Assembly (NCBI GenBank): GCA_012267415.1
Contig: JAAXGN010000153.1
Location: forward strand, 1 to 64,000
DNA length: 64,000 nucleotides
Direction of reading: 5' to 3'
Origin: Candidatus Poribacteria bacterium
GTDB taxonomy: Bacteria > Poribacteria > WGA-4E > WGA-3G
The notes below the pieces were generated by a model, which was not told where the DNA came from, did not search any database, and saw only the letters and a list, made by a program, of their open reading frames with translations. A program made the position numbers and the translations under genes. Below, one piece after another: positions 33,712 to 42,741 of the stretch; the stretch's first letter is position 1, and every line of letters starts with the position of its first letter.

Positions 33712-34036
33712 TTGTAGCACATTCATCCTTGATTGTGCTACGCATCCCGTTATGCCCTGCGATAAAGTATCTGCTAAGCATTTGCGTTATCAAGTTGTAG
33801 CACATTCATCCTTGATTGTGCTACGCATCCCGTTATCCCATGCGATAAAGTATCTGCTAAGAATTGGGTATTATCAATGTTGTGCTGAGAGACGCAGTGA
33901 AGGATGGTTGTTATCCAAAGAAGCACAATCAAGATGAATGTGCTACGGCTTTTTCACGATGTTTTATGTACGGAGAGCGTAAGGATGGAGCAGTGTTTTT
34001 GAAAGAAGCATAATCAAGATGAATGTGCTACAACTT
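33712..34036. repeat. cluster of four palindromic repeats
   Basis: In a gene-free gap (33563-34183), the stem GTAGCACATTCATCCTTGAT followed by TGTGCTAC occurs twice in direct order (33712, 33796), each time followed by CGCATCCCGTTAT and GCGATAAAGTATCTGCTAAG. Two further copies run the other way (about 33920-33946 and 34006-34034, GAATGTGCTAC). An open frame across it (33674-33937) is only repeat sequence. Confidence 0.7.
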
Positions 34037-34183
34037 GATAAAATCATATTCCAAGCACGGAACTGTTCGCGTGGGATGCCATTATTTATGAACCTTCGGC
34101 ACAAGTCAAATTTGCAATATCAACCAATGTATGTTAAAATATAAGGAGAAAAAACCTTATAGAAAAGCATTGGGAGTCATTCT

Positions 34184-35248
34184 ATGAAACAGGATATGTA
34201 TAAAATTGGTCTCATCCCTGGCGATGGAATAGGCCCCGAAGTGACGAGAGAAGCAATGAAAGTCTTCGGGGCAGCAGCTGAACAGAAAGGAATTAAATAT
34301 GACACCGTTGAATACGATATCGGCGGAGATAGATATCTCGCAACAGGTGAGGTATTACCAGATTCAATACTTGAGGAACTACGTGGACTTGACGCTATCT
34401 ATCTCGGCGCAATCGGACACCCTGATGTCAAACCCGGAATATTAGAGCAGGGGATCTTACTAAAAGTCCGATTCGAACTGGATCTCTATATCAATCTACG
34501 TCCTGTAAAACTCTACCCCGGTGTGCCTACACCGCTAAAAGACAAAGGTCCTGAAGATATAGATTTCATCATCGTTCGAGAAAATACGGAAGGATTATAT
34601 TCCGGAATTGGTGGACACTTAAAACGGGGTACACGCGATGAAGTCGTTATTCAGGAGATGATAAATACCTATAAAGGCGTAGAACGTTGTGTCCGTTATG
34701 CCTACGAACTCACAAAGAAACGCAACAAAGAGAATACTCTAACCCTCTGCGATAAAGCGAATGTTCTCACTTATGCACACGACCTGTGGCGGCGCGTTTT
34801 TGATGAAGTCGGTGAAGAATACGTAGATATTAAGAAAGAATACGCCTTTGTTGATGCTACTACCATGTGGATGGTAAAAAATCCTGAATGGTTTGATGTG
34901 ATTGTAACATGTAATATGTTCGGAGACATCATTACAGACCTCGGCGCGATGATACAAGGTGGCATGGGGGTCGCCGCATCAGGCAACCTAAATCCTGAAA
35001 GTGTCGCAATGTTTGAACCGATTCACGGATCAGCACCACGTTATACTGGAAAGAACGAGATCAATCCGATCGCGGCTATCGGCGCAGCAGGGATGATGCT
35101 GGACCACCTCGGACATATTGACGCTGCAGAAAAAGTAGAAAAATCAATCTCGGATCTATTGGCAAGTGGAAAAATAAAAGATCTCGGCGCGGGAAGAATG
35201 GGGTACACGACTGAAGAAGTTGGCGATCTTATTGCAGAAGGACTATAG
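34184..35248 (+). CDS. leuB: 3-isopropylmalate/isocitrate-type beta-decarboxylating dehydrogenase
   Basis: The 354 residues match the family over the whole length. [12 protein letters not shown] opens the fold, a substrate region contains [34 protein letters not shown] holds the phosphorylation-loop region, and [15 protein letters not shown] is the active-site block. [20 protein letters not shown] carries the metal-binding aspartates, and [20 protein letters not shown] contains the NAD-binding loop. It oxidises and decarboxylates a 2-hydroxy acid, most likely isopropylmalate in leucine synthesis. Homoisocitrate or tartrate dehydrogenases are close relatives, and no other leu genes are nearby to settle it. 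GGGAG lies before the ATG. Confidence 0.75.
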   Translation: MKQDMYKIGLIPGDGIGPEVTREAMKVFGAAAEQKGIKYDTVEYDIGGDRYLATGEVLPDSILEELRGLDAIYLGAIGHPDVKPGILEQGILLKVRFELDLYINLRPVKLYPGVPTPLKDKGPEDIDFIIVRENTEGLYSGIGGHLKRGTRDEVVIQEMINTYKGVERCVRYAYELTKKRNKENTLTLCDKANVLTYAHDLWRRVFDEVGEEYVDIKKEYAFVDATTMWMVKNPEWFDVIVTCNMFGDIITDLGAMIQGGMGVAASGNLNPESVAMFEPIHGSAPRYTGKNEINPIAAIGAAGMMLDHLGHIDAAEKVEKSISDLLASGKIKDLGAGRMGYTTEEVGDLIAEGL

Positions 35249-35283
35249 ACTCGCATCAACAGTAGAAGTAAGTGAATGCATGC

Positions 35284-36042
35284 TTAAACTAAGCGTGCCG
35301 TAAAGTTTATCCGATCTGAAGAACGAGTCCATTTGTTGAAAGTATACATATCATAAGCACTCAGCAACTTAAAACCTGTTGTTTTCAGTAAACTGCTTAC
35401 TGTAGAAACTTCATAGATTCGCTGTTGATGTATTTCTTCGTATCGTCTAAATAGGTCTCCGTCCCGTATGAAGAAAGTAAGGAATGTACGGCACATTTTG
35501 GTGTTGTATAGATAGGTATTCTTCCAGATGTATGAATAATCTTGATGATTTTCTGAAAATGTCTTGTTGTGGAAGTGTTCAACGATATTCCGCTCTGTTG
35601 TAACATCAAAGATAAAGAGACCATTTGATGCGAGATGTTTCGCTACAGTTTCAAACATCATACTAAGTTCATTTTCGTTGATTGCGTAATTGATGCTATC
35701 ATAGGTACAGAGGATAGCATCAAACTTCTCAGAAATTTCAAAATCGATCATGTCTCCTTGTTGGAGTGTTATCTTCAGATCCTCATTTTCAGCTTTCTCA
35801 CGAGCAACATTCAACATGCCTTCTGCTCTATCTACGCCTGTAACCTTGTATCCTTTTGACGCTAACAGTATCGTCAAGGAACCTGTTCCGCACGCCAAGT
35901 CAAGTATGTTGCGTGGGCTGCACCGATACATATTGAACAGTGACACAATATAATCACACCACCTTGTGTAATTGACGTTCTTCATCATCCGGTCATAAGC
36001 ATAGGAGAATTGTTCGTAGGGTGGTGTTAAATGCATAGACAT
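35284..36042 (-). CDS. class I SAM-dependent methyltransferase
   Basis: The SAM-binding motif NILDLACGTGSLTILLASKG YK sits at residues 43-64, followed by VTGVDRAEGMLNVAREKA (acidic residue for ribose), LQQGDMIDFEI and a late ILCTYDSINY block. The family (YcgJ/UbiE-like, methyltransferase type 11/25) methylates small molecules; the substrate is unknown. The start is ATG at 36042 or the one two codons later; the Shine-Dalgarno sequence is weak. It starts three bases after the stop of the small membrane protein gene, so they are likely one operon. The preceding leuB-like gene converges on it. Confidence 0.75.
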   Translation of the reverse strand: MSMHLTPPYEQFSYAYDRMMKNVNYTRWCDYIVSLFNMYRCSPRNILDLACGTGSLTILLASKGYKVTGVDRAEGMLNVAREKAENEDLKITLQQGDMIDFEISEKFDAILCTYDSINYAINENELSMMFETVAKHLASNGLFIFDVTTERNIVEHFHNKTFSENHQDYSYIWKNTYLYNTKMCRTFLTFFIRDGDLFRRYEEIHQQRIYEVSTVSSLLKTTGFKLLSAYDMYTFNKWTRSSDRINFTARLV

Positions 36043-36045
36043 CTA

Positions 36046-36435
36046 TTACTCGGTTTCTCGTTTGTAACCTACAGAAGCGTTGAGAAATCTCAGAAGTGTA
36101 GTGATCTCTTCAGCACTCCAAACCTCATCGTCATTTGCTTCAATAGCATATTCACCGGCAGCTTTGAGCTTGCTTAGATTGATTTTACCTGCAATAAAAC
36201 TAAGCGGTAACTGTTGTGCTCTGTTCTTAACACGATCAAGGGTGTTGACTATATATAGGCGATCTACATCTTCTGGAGCCTGTCTCACCATTGCCTCCTT
36301 TAGCATTTCTGTTCCAAATCCAAATAGTGCAATAATAACAAACCACTGCAATATTGAGATACACACCATGACCACTAATACAACTATCAGAGCCTTCGTT
36401 AGATGACGTTTCCATTTTGGAGCATCGGTACTCAT
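36046..36435 (-). CDS. small single-span membrane protein
   Basis: The start at 36435 has AAGGA about nine bases upstream and gives a protein of 129 residues; the longer frame to 36474 has no ribosome site. After the basic start MSTDAPKWKRHLTKA a single helix follows (LIVVLVVMVCISILQWFVII), then about 85 soluble residues with LYIVNTLDRVKNRAQQLPLS FIAGKINLSKLKAAG and an acidic end. No family was recognised. It is co-transcribed with the methyltransferase and might anchor or partner it. Confidence 0.55.
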   Translation of the reverse strand: MSTDAPKWKRHLTKALIVVLVVMVCISILQWFVIIALFGFGTEMLKEAMVRQAPEDVDRLYIVNTLDRVKNRAQQLPLSFIAGKINLSKLKAAGEYAIEANDDEVWSAEEITTLLRFLNASVGYKRETE

Positions 36436-36561
36436 CGCTTCTGTCCTTGTAGAATATAGGGAATTAATAACCAAAAAACATCAGATTCTATATAAGAATA
36501 ACAGGAAATATGATAGAATATAGTAGCATTTTATATTGATGTTGTCAAACTAAAACAAAAC

Positions 36562-36700
36562 TATAGTGAACTATTGATTTGATGATACATTTTGACTTGT
36601 AGGAGGGAACTCCGATTCCCGACTATCTAAGCGTTCAGTCGGGAATCGGAGTTCCCTCCTACAAGGTCTTTGTATTATTATTTTCAATGTTCATTATAAA
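36562..36700. repeat. ~140-bp palindromic MITE-like repeat
   Basis: Left and right arms are near-complete inverted copies: TAGTGAACTATTGATTTGAT and, read from the other end, ATAATGAACATTGAAAATAA, each followed by a shared TTGTAGGAGGGAACTCCGAT and TCCCGACT. A degenerate copy sits at 5988-6085. It occupies the space just upstream of ychF. Confidence 0.7.
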
Positions 36701-36725
36701 TCAGAACGCAATAAGCATCAAAATT

Positions 36726-37835
36726 ATGAAAATAGGTATCGTCGGTCGCCCGCATGTCGGAAAAACAACAGTCTTCAACGCTATAGCACATTCCAACGCA
36801 GAAGTTGGCAACTACACTAACAAAAACCAAGTTAACCTTAGTACTGTTAGTGTGCCAGACGATAGGTTGAAACCATTGCAAGATGTTTTTGAGTCCAAAG
36901 AGACTATTCCGGCTACAATTGATTACGTTGATAGAGGAGCAACTTCTCCTCATGCCATAAATCCTAAGATGGAGAACGCTCAACAGAATTCTTTAGATGC
37001 TGAAGTATTAGGAGAACTCCGAACAGTTGACGCACTCGCTCATGTTGTTAGACTTTTTGAAGACGACACTGTACCTCACGTTGATGGAAACGTAGACGGA
37101 ATCCGAGATATTGAGACTGTGGATTTAGAGTTCATCTTCGCCGACTTACAGATCATAGAAGGACGACTCAATAGACTTGAGAAATTACTGAAGAATGAGA
37201 AAACACCAGAACACCTAAACGAATATCGTGTATTAGAACAGTTTCAAACAACATTGAAAAATGGCAAACCCTTGCGCTCCCTAACCATATCTGATCAGGA
37301 TGAGATGTTAATTCGCGGATACGGTTTCTTAACACTAAAGCCTATTCTAATAGTCCTTAATATTAGTGAGACTCAGTTGCATAAGGTTGATGAAACGCGA
37401 AATCGGTTTAGAGAATTGGGTAAATATCCAAAGACTGCCATTATCGTCCTCGCTGCACAATTAGAAATGGAAATTGCACAACTCGATCAAGAAGATGCGG
37501 AAGTCTTTATGATTGAGATGGGATTGAAGGAATCCGCTTTGGAAAGGTTCATACAAATATCGTATAGATTGATGGGGTTGATAACCTTTTTCACAGGTGG
37601 ACCAAAAGAGGTAAGAGCAAGAACGTTACGTGATGGTCAGACTGCAGTTGAAGCCGCAGGTGAAATCCATACGGACTTTGAACGCGGATTTGTCAGATCT
37701 GAATGCATCAATTGGAAAGATTTGGTTACCTGTGGCAGCTATTCAGAAGCACGAAGCAAAGGGGTGTTGAGAGTTGAAGGAAAGTCTTATGAAGTTCAGG
37801 AAGGAGATGTATTGAATATCTTGGCAAATCCATAA
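36726..37835 (+). CDS. ychF: Obg-like GTPase/ATPase YchF
   Basis: The protein opens MKIGIVGRPHVGKTTVFNAI with the P-loop GRPHVGKT and ends in a TGS domain (residues about 285-369: FFTGGPKEVRARTLRDGQTA VEAAGEIHTDFERGF), as YchF/OLA1 does. The length of 369 is close to the usual 360-365. YchF proteins bind ATP and the ribosome and affect stress translation. The coiled-coil insertion between the two nucleotide-binding halves is present (IEGRLNRLEKLLKNEKTPEH). The upstream ATG at 36687 lies inside the palindromic repeat and is rejected as start; no good Shine-Dalgarno sequence precedes 36726. Confidence 0.85.
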   Translation: MKIGIVGRPHVGKTTVFNAIAHSNAEVGNYTNKNQVNLSTVSVPDDRLKPLQDVFESKETIPATIDYVDRGATSPHAINPKMENAQQNSLDAEVLGELRTVDALAHVVRLFEDDTVPHVDGNVDGIRDIETVDLEFIFADLQIIEGRLNRLEKLLKNEKTPEHLNEYRVLEQFQTTLKNGKPLRSLTISDQDEMLIRGYGFLTLKPILIVLNISETQLHKVDETRNRFRELGKYPKTAIIVLAAQLEMEIAQLDQEDAEVFMIEMGLKESALERFIQISYRLMGLITFFTGGPKEVRARTLRDGQTAVEAAGEIHTDFERGFVRSECINWKDLVTCGSYSEARSKGVLRVEGKSYEVQEGDVLNILANP

Positions 37836-37856
37836 AACCGTTCGTAGGGGCGGGTT

Positions 37857-37983
37857 ATGAAGATTAAGGTTTAAATTGGTTAATATTTCGACGGGCACTG
37901 AATTGCCCTACTACGAACCCGCCCGTTTGTAGTAGGGCAATTCAGTGCCCGTCGATTACCCAAAGGATTTTTTAATCTTCATT
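37857..37983. repeat. MITE-like palindromic element, copy B, nested
   Basis: Same element as at 27156-27281, with perfect inner arms starting CGGGCACTGAATTGCCC around GAACCCGCCCGTTT. Outside it lie GTAGGGGCGGG (left) and CCCCGCCCGTA (right), which pair with each other. This copy may therefore have inserted into the loop of an older palindrome. Confidence 0.7.
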
Positions 37984-37997
37984 TCCCCGCCCGTATT

Positions 37998-38663
37998 TTA
38001 TGGAGGCCTTCTATGTAACGTATGATTCTCCAAGCTTGATATCGCTCCCATCATCTGCACACCCATTTCCTGATACATCTCCCGCTTAATTTCAGACTCA
38101 ACGATATGTGAGAAATCGATCGGTTTACCGAACGTAACTGAAAGCTTCGCTCTGCGAATCCGTTTACTACCCCGCGGCATCATCTTTTCAGCACCTTTAT
38201 GATATACTGGGATTGTCGGCACATTAGCACGGTGTGCTATAAAGCAGGCACCGTCGTGTGCTTTCCCTAACTTACCATCGAAACTCCGAGTACCCTCAGG
38301 AAAAATTAATGCAGCATTACCCTTCTTCAACAACGTAATCGTTCTACGTAATGCACCTAAATCCGGTCTGCCTCGGTTAACAGGATATGCGTTAAAAACA
38401 GAAATGAGCGGACCCAATAATGGAACATTGAAAACATTGCTACGCGCCATAAAATGAATCTCACGATTGGCAGCAGAACCTACTATCACAGGATCCAATA
38501 GACTAATATGGTTAGAGACTAACAATACCCCTCCTTCACGAGGTATGTTCTCAACACCATGTGTCTCAATATGTCCCATTACCTTACAAAAAAGATATGT
38601 TATTCTATGTGCCCACCGATATATTCGGCGGGGTGACCAGAATTGATTGTTGGTATACCACAT
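37998..38663 (-). CDS. plsC: 1-acyl-sn-glycerol-3-phosphate acyltransferase (PlsC family)
   Basis: The acyltransferase motifs are clear: NHISLLDP (motif I, catalytic His-Asp), an MARSNVFNVPLLG block, FPEGTRSFDG (motif III, phosphate binding) and TIPVYHKGAE (motif IV). At 221 residues it has the usual short bacterial length. It adds the second acyl chain to lysophosphatidic acid at the inner membrane. It is third in a minus-strand series after tyrA and cmk, a gene order seen in many bacteria. Confidence 0.85.
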   Translation of the reverse strand: MWYTNNQFWSPRRIYRWAHRITYLFCKVMGHIETHGVENIPREGGVLLVSNHISLLDPVIVGSAANREIHFMARSNVFNVPLLGPLISVFNAYPVNRGRPDLGALRRTITLLKKGNAALIFPEGTRSFDGKLGKAHDGACFIAHRANVPTIPVYHKGAEKMMPRGSKRIRRAKLSVTFGKPIDFSHIVESEIKREMYQEMGVQMMGAISSLENHTLHRRPP

Positions 38664-38725
38664 GTATAATCTGTTTTAATGTAAAAACTTCAAACCTTTC
38701 TTGAGATTACCTAACGATTCAAAAT

Positions 38726-39391
38726 CTAATTTGCAACTATTCCAACAATGATGTCAACAACTTCATCAATTGATTTTCCTGTCGTATCAACTTGTATTGC
38801 ATCTTCCGCAGCACGGAGTGGACTATGTTCTCGTGATGTATCCTTTTCATCACGTGTTTTAATCTCATTTTCAACGGATTCCAATGTGGTATCAACATTC
38901 TGGGATTTTAGTTCAGCGAATCTACGTTTGGCTCTTTCATGCACAGAAGCGTCAAGGTAGATTTTAAAATCAGCATGCGGAAATACAACTGTTGTTAAGT
39001 CTCTCCCTTCTGCAATTATACCCCCATCAGCTCCGATTTTCTGTTGATGTCTGACAATCTCTTTGCGTATTTCCGGTACTTTTGCAATATCCGCAACTAA
39101 CCGATTTACTTCGGGTGTGCGTATCTGATCAGAAACATCAGCAGAATTGAGGAAAATCTTCTTCCCATTATCATCAAATGCAATTTCACAATCTATTACC
39201 AGTTCAATGAGTTTGCCAATGTTTGCCTGTGTGTTATGTTGGATTGCAAGCACTGTTACCGCTCTATACATTGCTCCTGAATCAAGGTAAAGCAACCCGA
39301 GTTTTTCTGCAACCTTTCTGGCAACAGTACTTTTTCCAGAACCTGCTGGTCCATCCATAGCAATTATCACTCGTTCTCCTAATTCAGCCAT
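38726..39391 (-). CDS. cmk: cytidylate kinase
   Basis: The 221 residues carry the P-loop IAMDGPAGSGKSTVARKVA and the CMP-binding DSGAMYRAVTVLAI. Other family blocks are IAEGRDLTTVVFPHADFKIY LDASVHERAKRR and TRDEKDTSREHSPLRAAEDA. It phosphorylates CMP and dCMP. The ATG directly adjoins the stop of tyrA with no spacer, so translation is probably coupled. Confidence 0.92.
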   Translation of the reverse strand: MAELGERVIIAMDGPAGSGKSTVARKVAEKLGLLYLDSGAMYRAVTVLAIQHNTQANIGKLIELVIDCEIAFDDNGKKIFLNSADVSDQIRTPEVNRLVADIAKVPEIRKEIVRHQQKIGADGGIIAEGRDLTTVVFPHADFKIYLDASVHERAKRRFAELKSQNVDTTLESVENEIKTRDEKDTSREHSPLRAAEDAIQVDTTGKSIDEVVDIIVGIVAN

Positions 39392-40324
39392 CTACTCTCT
39401 TAGATTTCTCTGTTCTATTACTATTTCTTGTGCTTCAGTAAGAATCCTTTCAATCTCTGCATGATTTCCTGTTTCTAACAGGGTCCTGAATTCGCTTATG
39501 TTGTCAACAAAATTATCTATTAACTGTAAAACGACTTCAGTATTCTGAGCAAAGATACTTGTCCATAATTCTGGCGCCCCTGCAGCAATACGGGTTGTAT
39601 CTCTAAAACCTGTTGCTGTGAAGTCCAATGCCTTCCGTTCATCTGTTTTAGCGTTTGCGATACTGTTTGCAAGTATGCTTGCGATGAGATGCGGAAGGTG
39701 ACTCGCTGCTCCTATAAGTTGATCATGTGACTCAGGTGACAACAGAACTGTCTCTGCCCCGACAAAATGCCACAAATCTTTTACTAATACCAATGCCTGC
39801 TCAGTTGTGTATTCGGTTGGTGTTAGAAGGCACTTTGAATTGTCAAATAGGTCTGCATCTGCAGCCCCCACACCTGTTTTATGCGAACCTGCCATAGGAT
39901 GTCCGCCAACAAAAGAAACATTTCGTGAACATGTCTCATCTAACATTCTATCAACAGCCGTGACGGTCACAGCCTTAGTGCTACCAACATCTGTCAATAC
40001 AGTATGTTTTTCATTAGATTTAACAAATTCTAATATGTCTCTGACAAATAGTGAGACATAATTTACGGGTGGACATAGCACAATCAGATCGCTGTTCTGA
40101 ACCCCTTCTGACACATGAATAGTAATAGTGTCAACTGCATCAAGTTCTTGAGCAATCTTTAGTCTACCGATGTTCCTACCTAAACCGACACGTTCACCCT
40201 CAAAACCATTTTTCTTTAATGCTAAACCGAGCGAACCCCCAATTAAACCGACTCCCCATATTGTAATTCTTGCAATATCCTTGATCTGTAGTGATGTGAG
40301 ATCGGGTTTTTGATGCGTAAACAT
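39392..40324 (-). CDS. tyrA: prephenate dehydrogenase
   Basis: The NAD-binding motif ITIWGVGLIGGSLGLALKKN is followed by DLIVLCPPVNY, DVGSTKAV and the active-site block FVGGHPMAGSHKTGVGAADA. ASHLPHLIASILANSI carries the second catalytic region. It converts prephenate to 4-hydroxyphenylpyruvate in tyrosine synthesis. The length of 310 fits the single-domain form, without a chorismate mutase or ACT domain. It is the first gene of the tyrA-cmk-plsC run on the minus strand. Confidence 0.88.
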   Translation of the reverse strand: MFTHQKPDLTSLQIKDIARITIWGVGLIGGSLGLALKKNGFEGERVGLGRNIGRLKIAQELDAVDTITIHVSEGVQNSDLIVLCPPVNYVSLFVRDILEFVKSNEKHTVLTDVGSTKAVTVTAVDRMLDETCSRNVSFVGGHPMAGSHKTGVGAADADLFDNSKCLLTPTEYTTEQALVLVKDLWHFVGAETVLLSPESHDQLIGAASHLPHLIASILANSIANAKTDERKALDFTATGFRDTTRIAAGAPELWTSIFAQNTEVVLQLIDNFVDNISEFRTLLETGNHAEIERILTEAQEIVIEQRNLRE

Positions 40325-40516
40325 TCGGTTGAATTCCTATTGAAGCATTGATTCATTTTAAGGTAATTTCATCATGGATGTCAAGCAAAATGTTCTCTAT
40401 GGGTATGTAAAATCTGTTACAATTATTTGACATGATACTGAGAATGATGTAAAATCATATACTGGTATTTCTGACAGTATAAGAATGTTGTTCATTTAGA
40501 AGTAAGAAGTGACAAT

Positions 40517-41572
40517 ATGATCTATTCAATTTTAGTTTCATCTGGCTTAGAGAGTTTAGCACGAAAAGAGATACTTGCACGCTATGGTGATAGGGACAAT
40601 CTCAAAATTCTAAAACGAGAACCGCAGAAAATAGTCTTTCAATTTAACGGAAATCCAAAAGATCTGTTAGAAATCCGAACTGCAGAACATTTGCACATCA
40701 TCGCTAAACATATTACTGGAATGACACGTTCACGTCAGTCACTAACAGCAATACGTAACGCGATTTCTCGACTGAATCTGCAGGATATAGTAAATAGGTG
40801 TCGTCAGACAGGAATGCGTTTGCGTAAGAGAATACCTTTTCGTGTTATATGTCGCATGTCTGGTCAACGCAACTTTCAAAAACGTGATCTGCAGCAAGTC
40901 GTTGAGAAAGTATTCATCAATCGTGGATGGCAACTGACCAGATCCGAGTCAGGAATGGATATATTGGTTGAGTTGCATGGCGGAGATGCGTATATTAGCA
41001 TCAGAATCTCTAAGCAGTTTTGGGGTGAACGAATAAAAAAACAGACTCGTATAGCGCATTCCATCAAGTCCACTATTGCTTATGGAATGGTTGCGCTATC
41101 ACAACCACATCCAAATGATGTTTTCTTAGATCCCATGTGTGGTGCTGGAACAATCCTCTTAGAACGCGCATATTCAGGACGATATCGTTACCTTATCGGT
41201 GGAGACATCGCAACAGAATCTCTGGACGCTACCAAAGTGAACTTTGGTCGTCAGCACCAACCGCGTCAATTTTTTCAATGGGAAGCACAGAAACTCCCAA
41301 TTCAGCCGAACGCTGTAGACAAAATCGTCTGCAACATGACAATTAACACAGGAACGAGAGAAGCAGTTTCTGAAATTTCTAACTTCTTGGGTAACGCGCT
41401 ACATCAGTTTGAAAACGTCCTAAAACCAAGAGGTAGAATGGTATTACTGACTTTGGATCCACTCCAATTAGATAAACGTATCAGACAACACAACAATCTG
41501 AGAGTTAGACAAAAAGTCAATGTAGATGTCAGCGGCAAGAGAGGCAGAATCTTTGTAATTTACCACGTTTAG
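40517..41572 (+). CDS. THUMP-domain SAM methyltransferase, likely RNA-modifying
   Basis: The N-terminal half (about 1-165) has the ferredoxin-like/THUMP pattern of tRNA-binding methyltransferases: MIYSILVSSGLESLARKEIL, FRVICRMSGQRNFQKRDLQQ VV, MDILVELHGGDAYISIRIS. The C-terminal half is a Rossmann methyltransferase with FLDPMCGAGTILLERAYSGR (residues 203-222) and IGGDIATESLDATKVN. Homologues (Trm14/TrmN type) make m2G in tRNA. The catalytic motif IV, usually NPPY/NLPF, reads CNMTINTG here (residues 272-279), so activity is uncertain. Its stop overlaps the convergent oxidoreductase gene by four bases. Confidence 0.75.
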   Translation: MIYSILVSSGLESLARKEILARYGDRDNLKILKREPQKIVFQFNGNPKDLLEIRTAEHLHIIAKHITGMTRSRQSLTAIRNAISRLNLQDIVNRCRQTGMRLRKRIPFRVICRMSGQRNFQKRDLQQVVEKVFINRGWQLTRSESGMDILVELHGGDAYISIRISKQFWGERIKKQTRIAHSIKSTIAYGMVALSQPHPNDVFLDPMCGAGTILLERAYSGRYRYLIGGDIATESLDATKVNFGRQHQPRQFFQWEAQKLPIQPNAVDKIVCNMTINTGTREAVSEISNFLGNALHQFENVLKPRGRMVLLTLDPLQLDKRIRQHNNLRVRQKVNVDVSGKRGRIFVIYHV

Positions 41573-42654
41573 AATTCTGGAACTCTCACTGCGACCTCTT
41601 TACCAGTTTCATGTGAACGAAAAATACCATCCATAATGACATTTGTCAATAGCACACCTTCAGGCGGAGTAGGAGACGGGGCATCGGTCAATACCGCTTC
41701 ACGGAACGCCGTCATCTGAGCTACCCACACATCAACTCCCTGAAAACCTTCAAAACTGATAGTCGTCATGCCTTCAGGTGGGTCGGGTTTTGCTGTTAAT
41801 CCTTCCGATTCAACGAGTTTCTGAAGTTCTTTGCTATAAGAATCGGCGAAAACAACGGGACTCCCCAATGCTATCCCTGCTTCCTTTCCGAGACAGAAAC
41901 TGCCACCAAGAGAATTCTGATGTACTGCCCACGATATTTTGAATACCATCACCCCACCATTCTCAAACCGGACCCAGGCAGCACCGAATTCTTCAACGTC
42001 CATAATATCCTTAAATCTGGGATCCTGCTGTGAGATATAATCTTCTGTTATAGCAGACACACGCACGGGTTTGGGATATCCCATTGCATATAGAGAATCG
42101 TGCATGTTGTATACCCCGATATCAACGATTGCACCTGCTCCAGCAGTTTTTTTATAGATAAATGTATGTCCCGGATTACCACGTCGTCTACACCCTGAGG
42201 ATTCTGAATAGTAAATATCACCCAAAATCCCTTCCGCTATTATCTTTTTTGCGAACTGAAGTCTCGGATTGAAAGTGCTATGAATTCCAATCTGCAGTAT
42301 TTTTCCGTTTGTTTTGGCAGCTTTTACCATAGCAGTTGCGTCAGCCAACGTTGCTGCCATCGGTTTTTCACAGAACACATGCTTACCCGCGTTCAATGCG
42401 GCAACAGTGGGTCTGCGATGTCCTTGGTTGTATGTACAGACACTCACCGTGTCAATCTCTTCCATTTCAAGCATCTTGTTGTAGCTTGTGAAGACACTCT
42501 TTTTAGGCACACCCCACTCTTCTGCTGCTTGTCGTGCCTTTTTTGCAACAATGTCGCACACCGCGACAATCTCAAATCCACCTGCCTTATTGTATGCATG
42601 GCGATGTGCTCTTGAAATGCCACCTGTGCCAACAATTCCTACTCGTATAGGCAT
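41569..42654 (-). CDS. Gfo/Idh/MocA-family oxidoreductase
   Basis: The N-terminal Rossmann fold opens IRVGIVGTGGISRAHRHAYN and holds VCEKPMAAT, the EKP motif whose lysine takes part in catalysis. The C-terminal GFO domain includes GAGAIVDIGVYNMHDSLYAM G, where D and H are the usual catalytic pair. These enzymes oxidise or reduce sugars and inositols with NAD(P). The substrate is not evident. It is a tandem paralogue of the next gene, with the same 361-residue length and very high similarity over the whole chain. Confidence 0.85.
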   Translation of the reverse strand: MPIRVGIVGTGGISRAHRHAYNKAGGFEIVAVCDIVAKKARQAAEEWGVPKKSVFTSYNKMLEMEEIDTVSVCTYNQGHRRPTVAALNAGKHVFCEKPMAATLADATAMVKAAKTNGKILQIGIHSTFNPRLQFAKKIIAEGILGDIYYSESSGCRRRGNPGHTFIYKKTAGAGAIVDIGVYNMHDSLYAMGYPKPVRVSAITEDYISQQDPRFKDIMDVEEFGAAWVRFENGGVMVFKISWAVHQNSLGGSFCLGKEAGIALGSPVVFADSYSKELQKLVESEGLTAKPDPPEGMTTISFEGFQGVDVWVAQMTAFREAVLTDAPSPTPPEGVLLTNVIMDGIFRSHETGKEVAVRVPEF

Positions 42655-42741
42655 ATCGTCATCTCCTTATGAGAAATAAATCAGTTGTGTAGTATCAGAT
42701 TAACTTTATTCTATGCAATGCTATCTATCAAACTTATGAAA

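Noticed and set aside
33674..33937. 87-codon plus-strand open frame after the sigma-propeller gene
   Set aside because: It consists almost wholly of the palindromic repeats and repeats itself at the protein level for that reason.
33712..34036. CRISPR-like array
   Set aside because: The repeats are few, in mixed orientation, and have no uniform spacers or cas genes.
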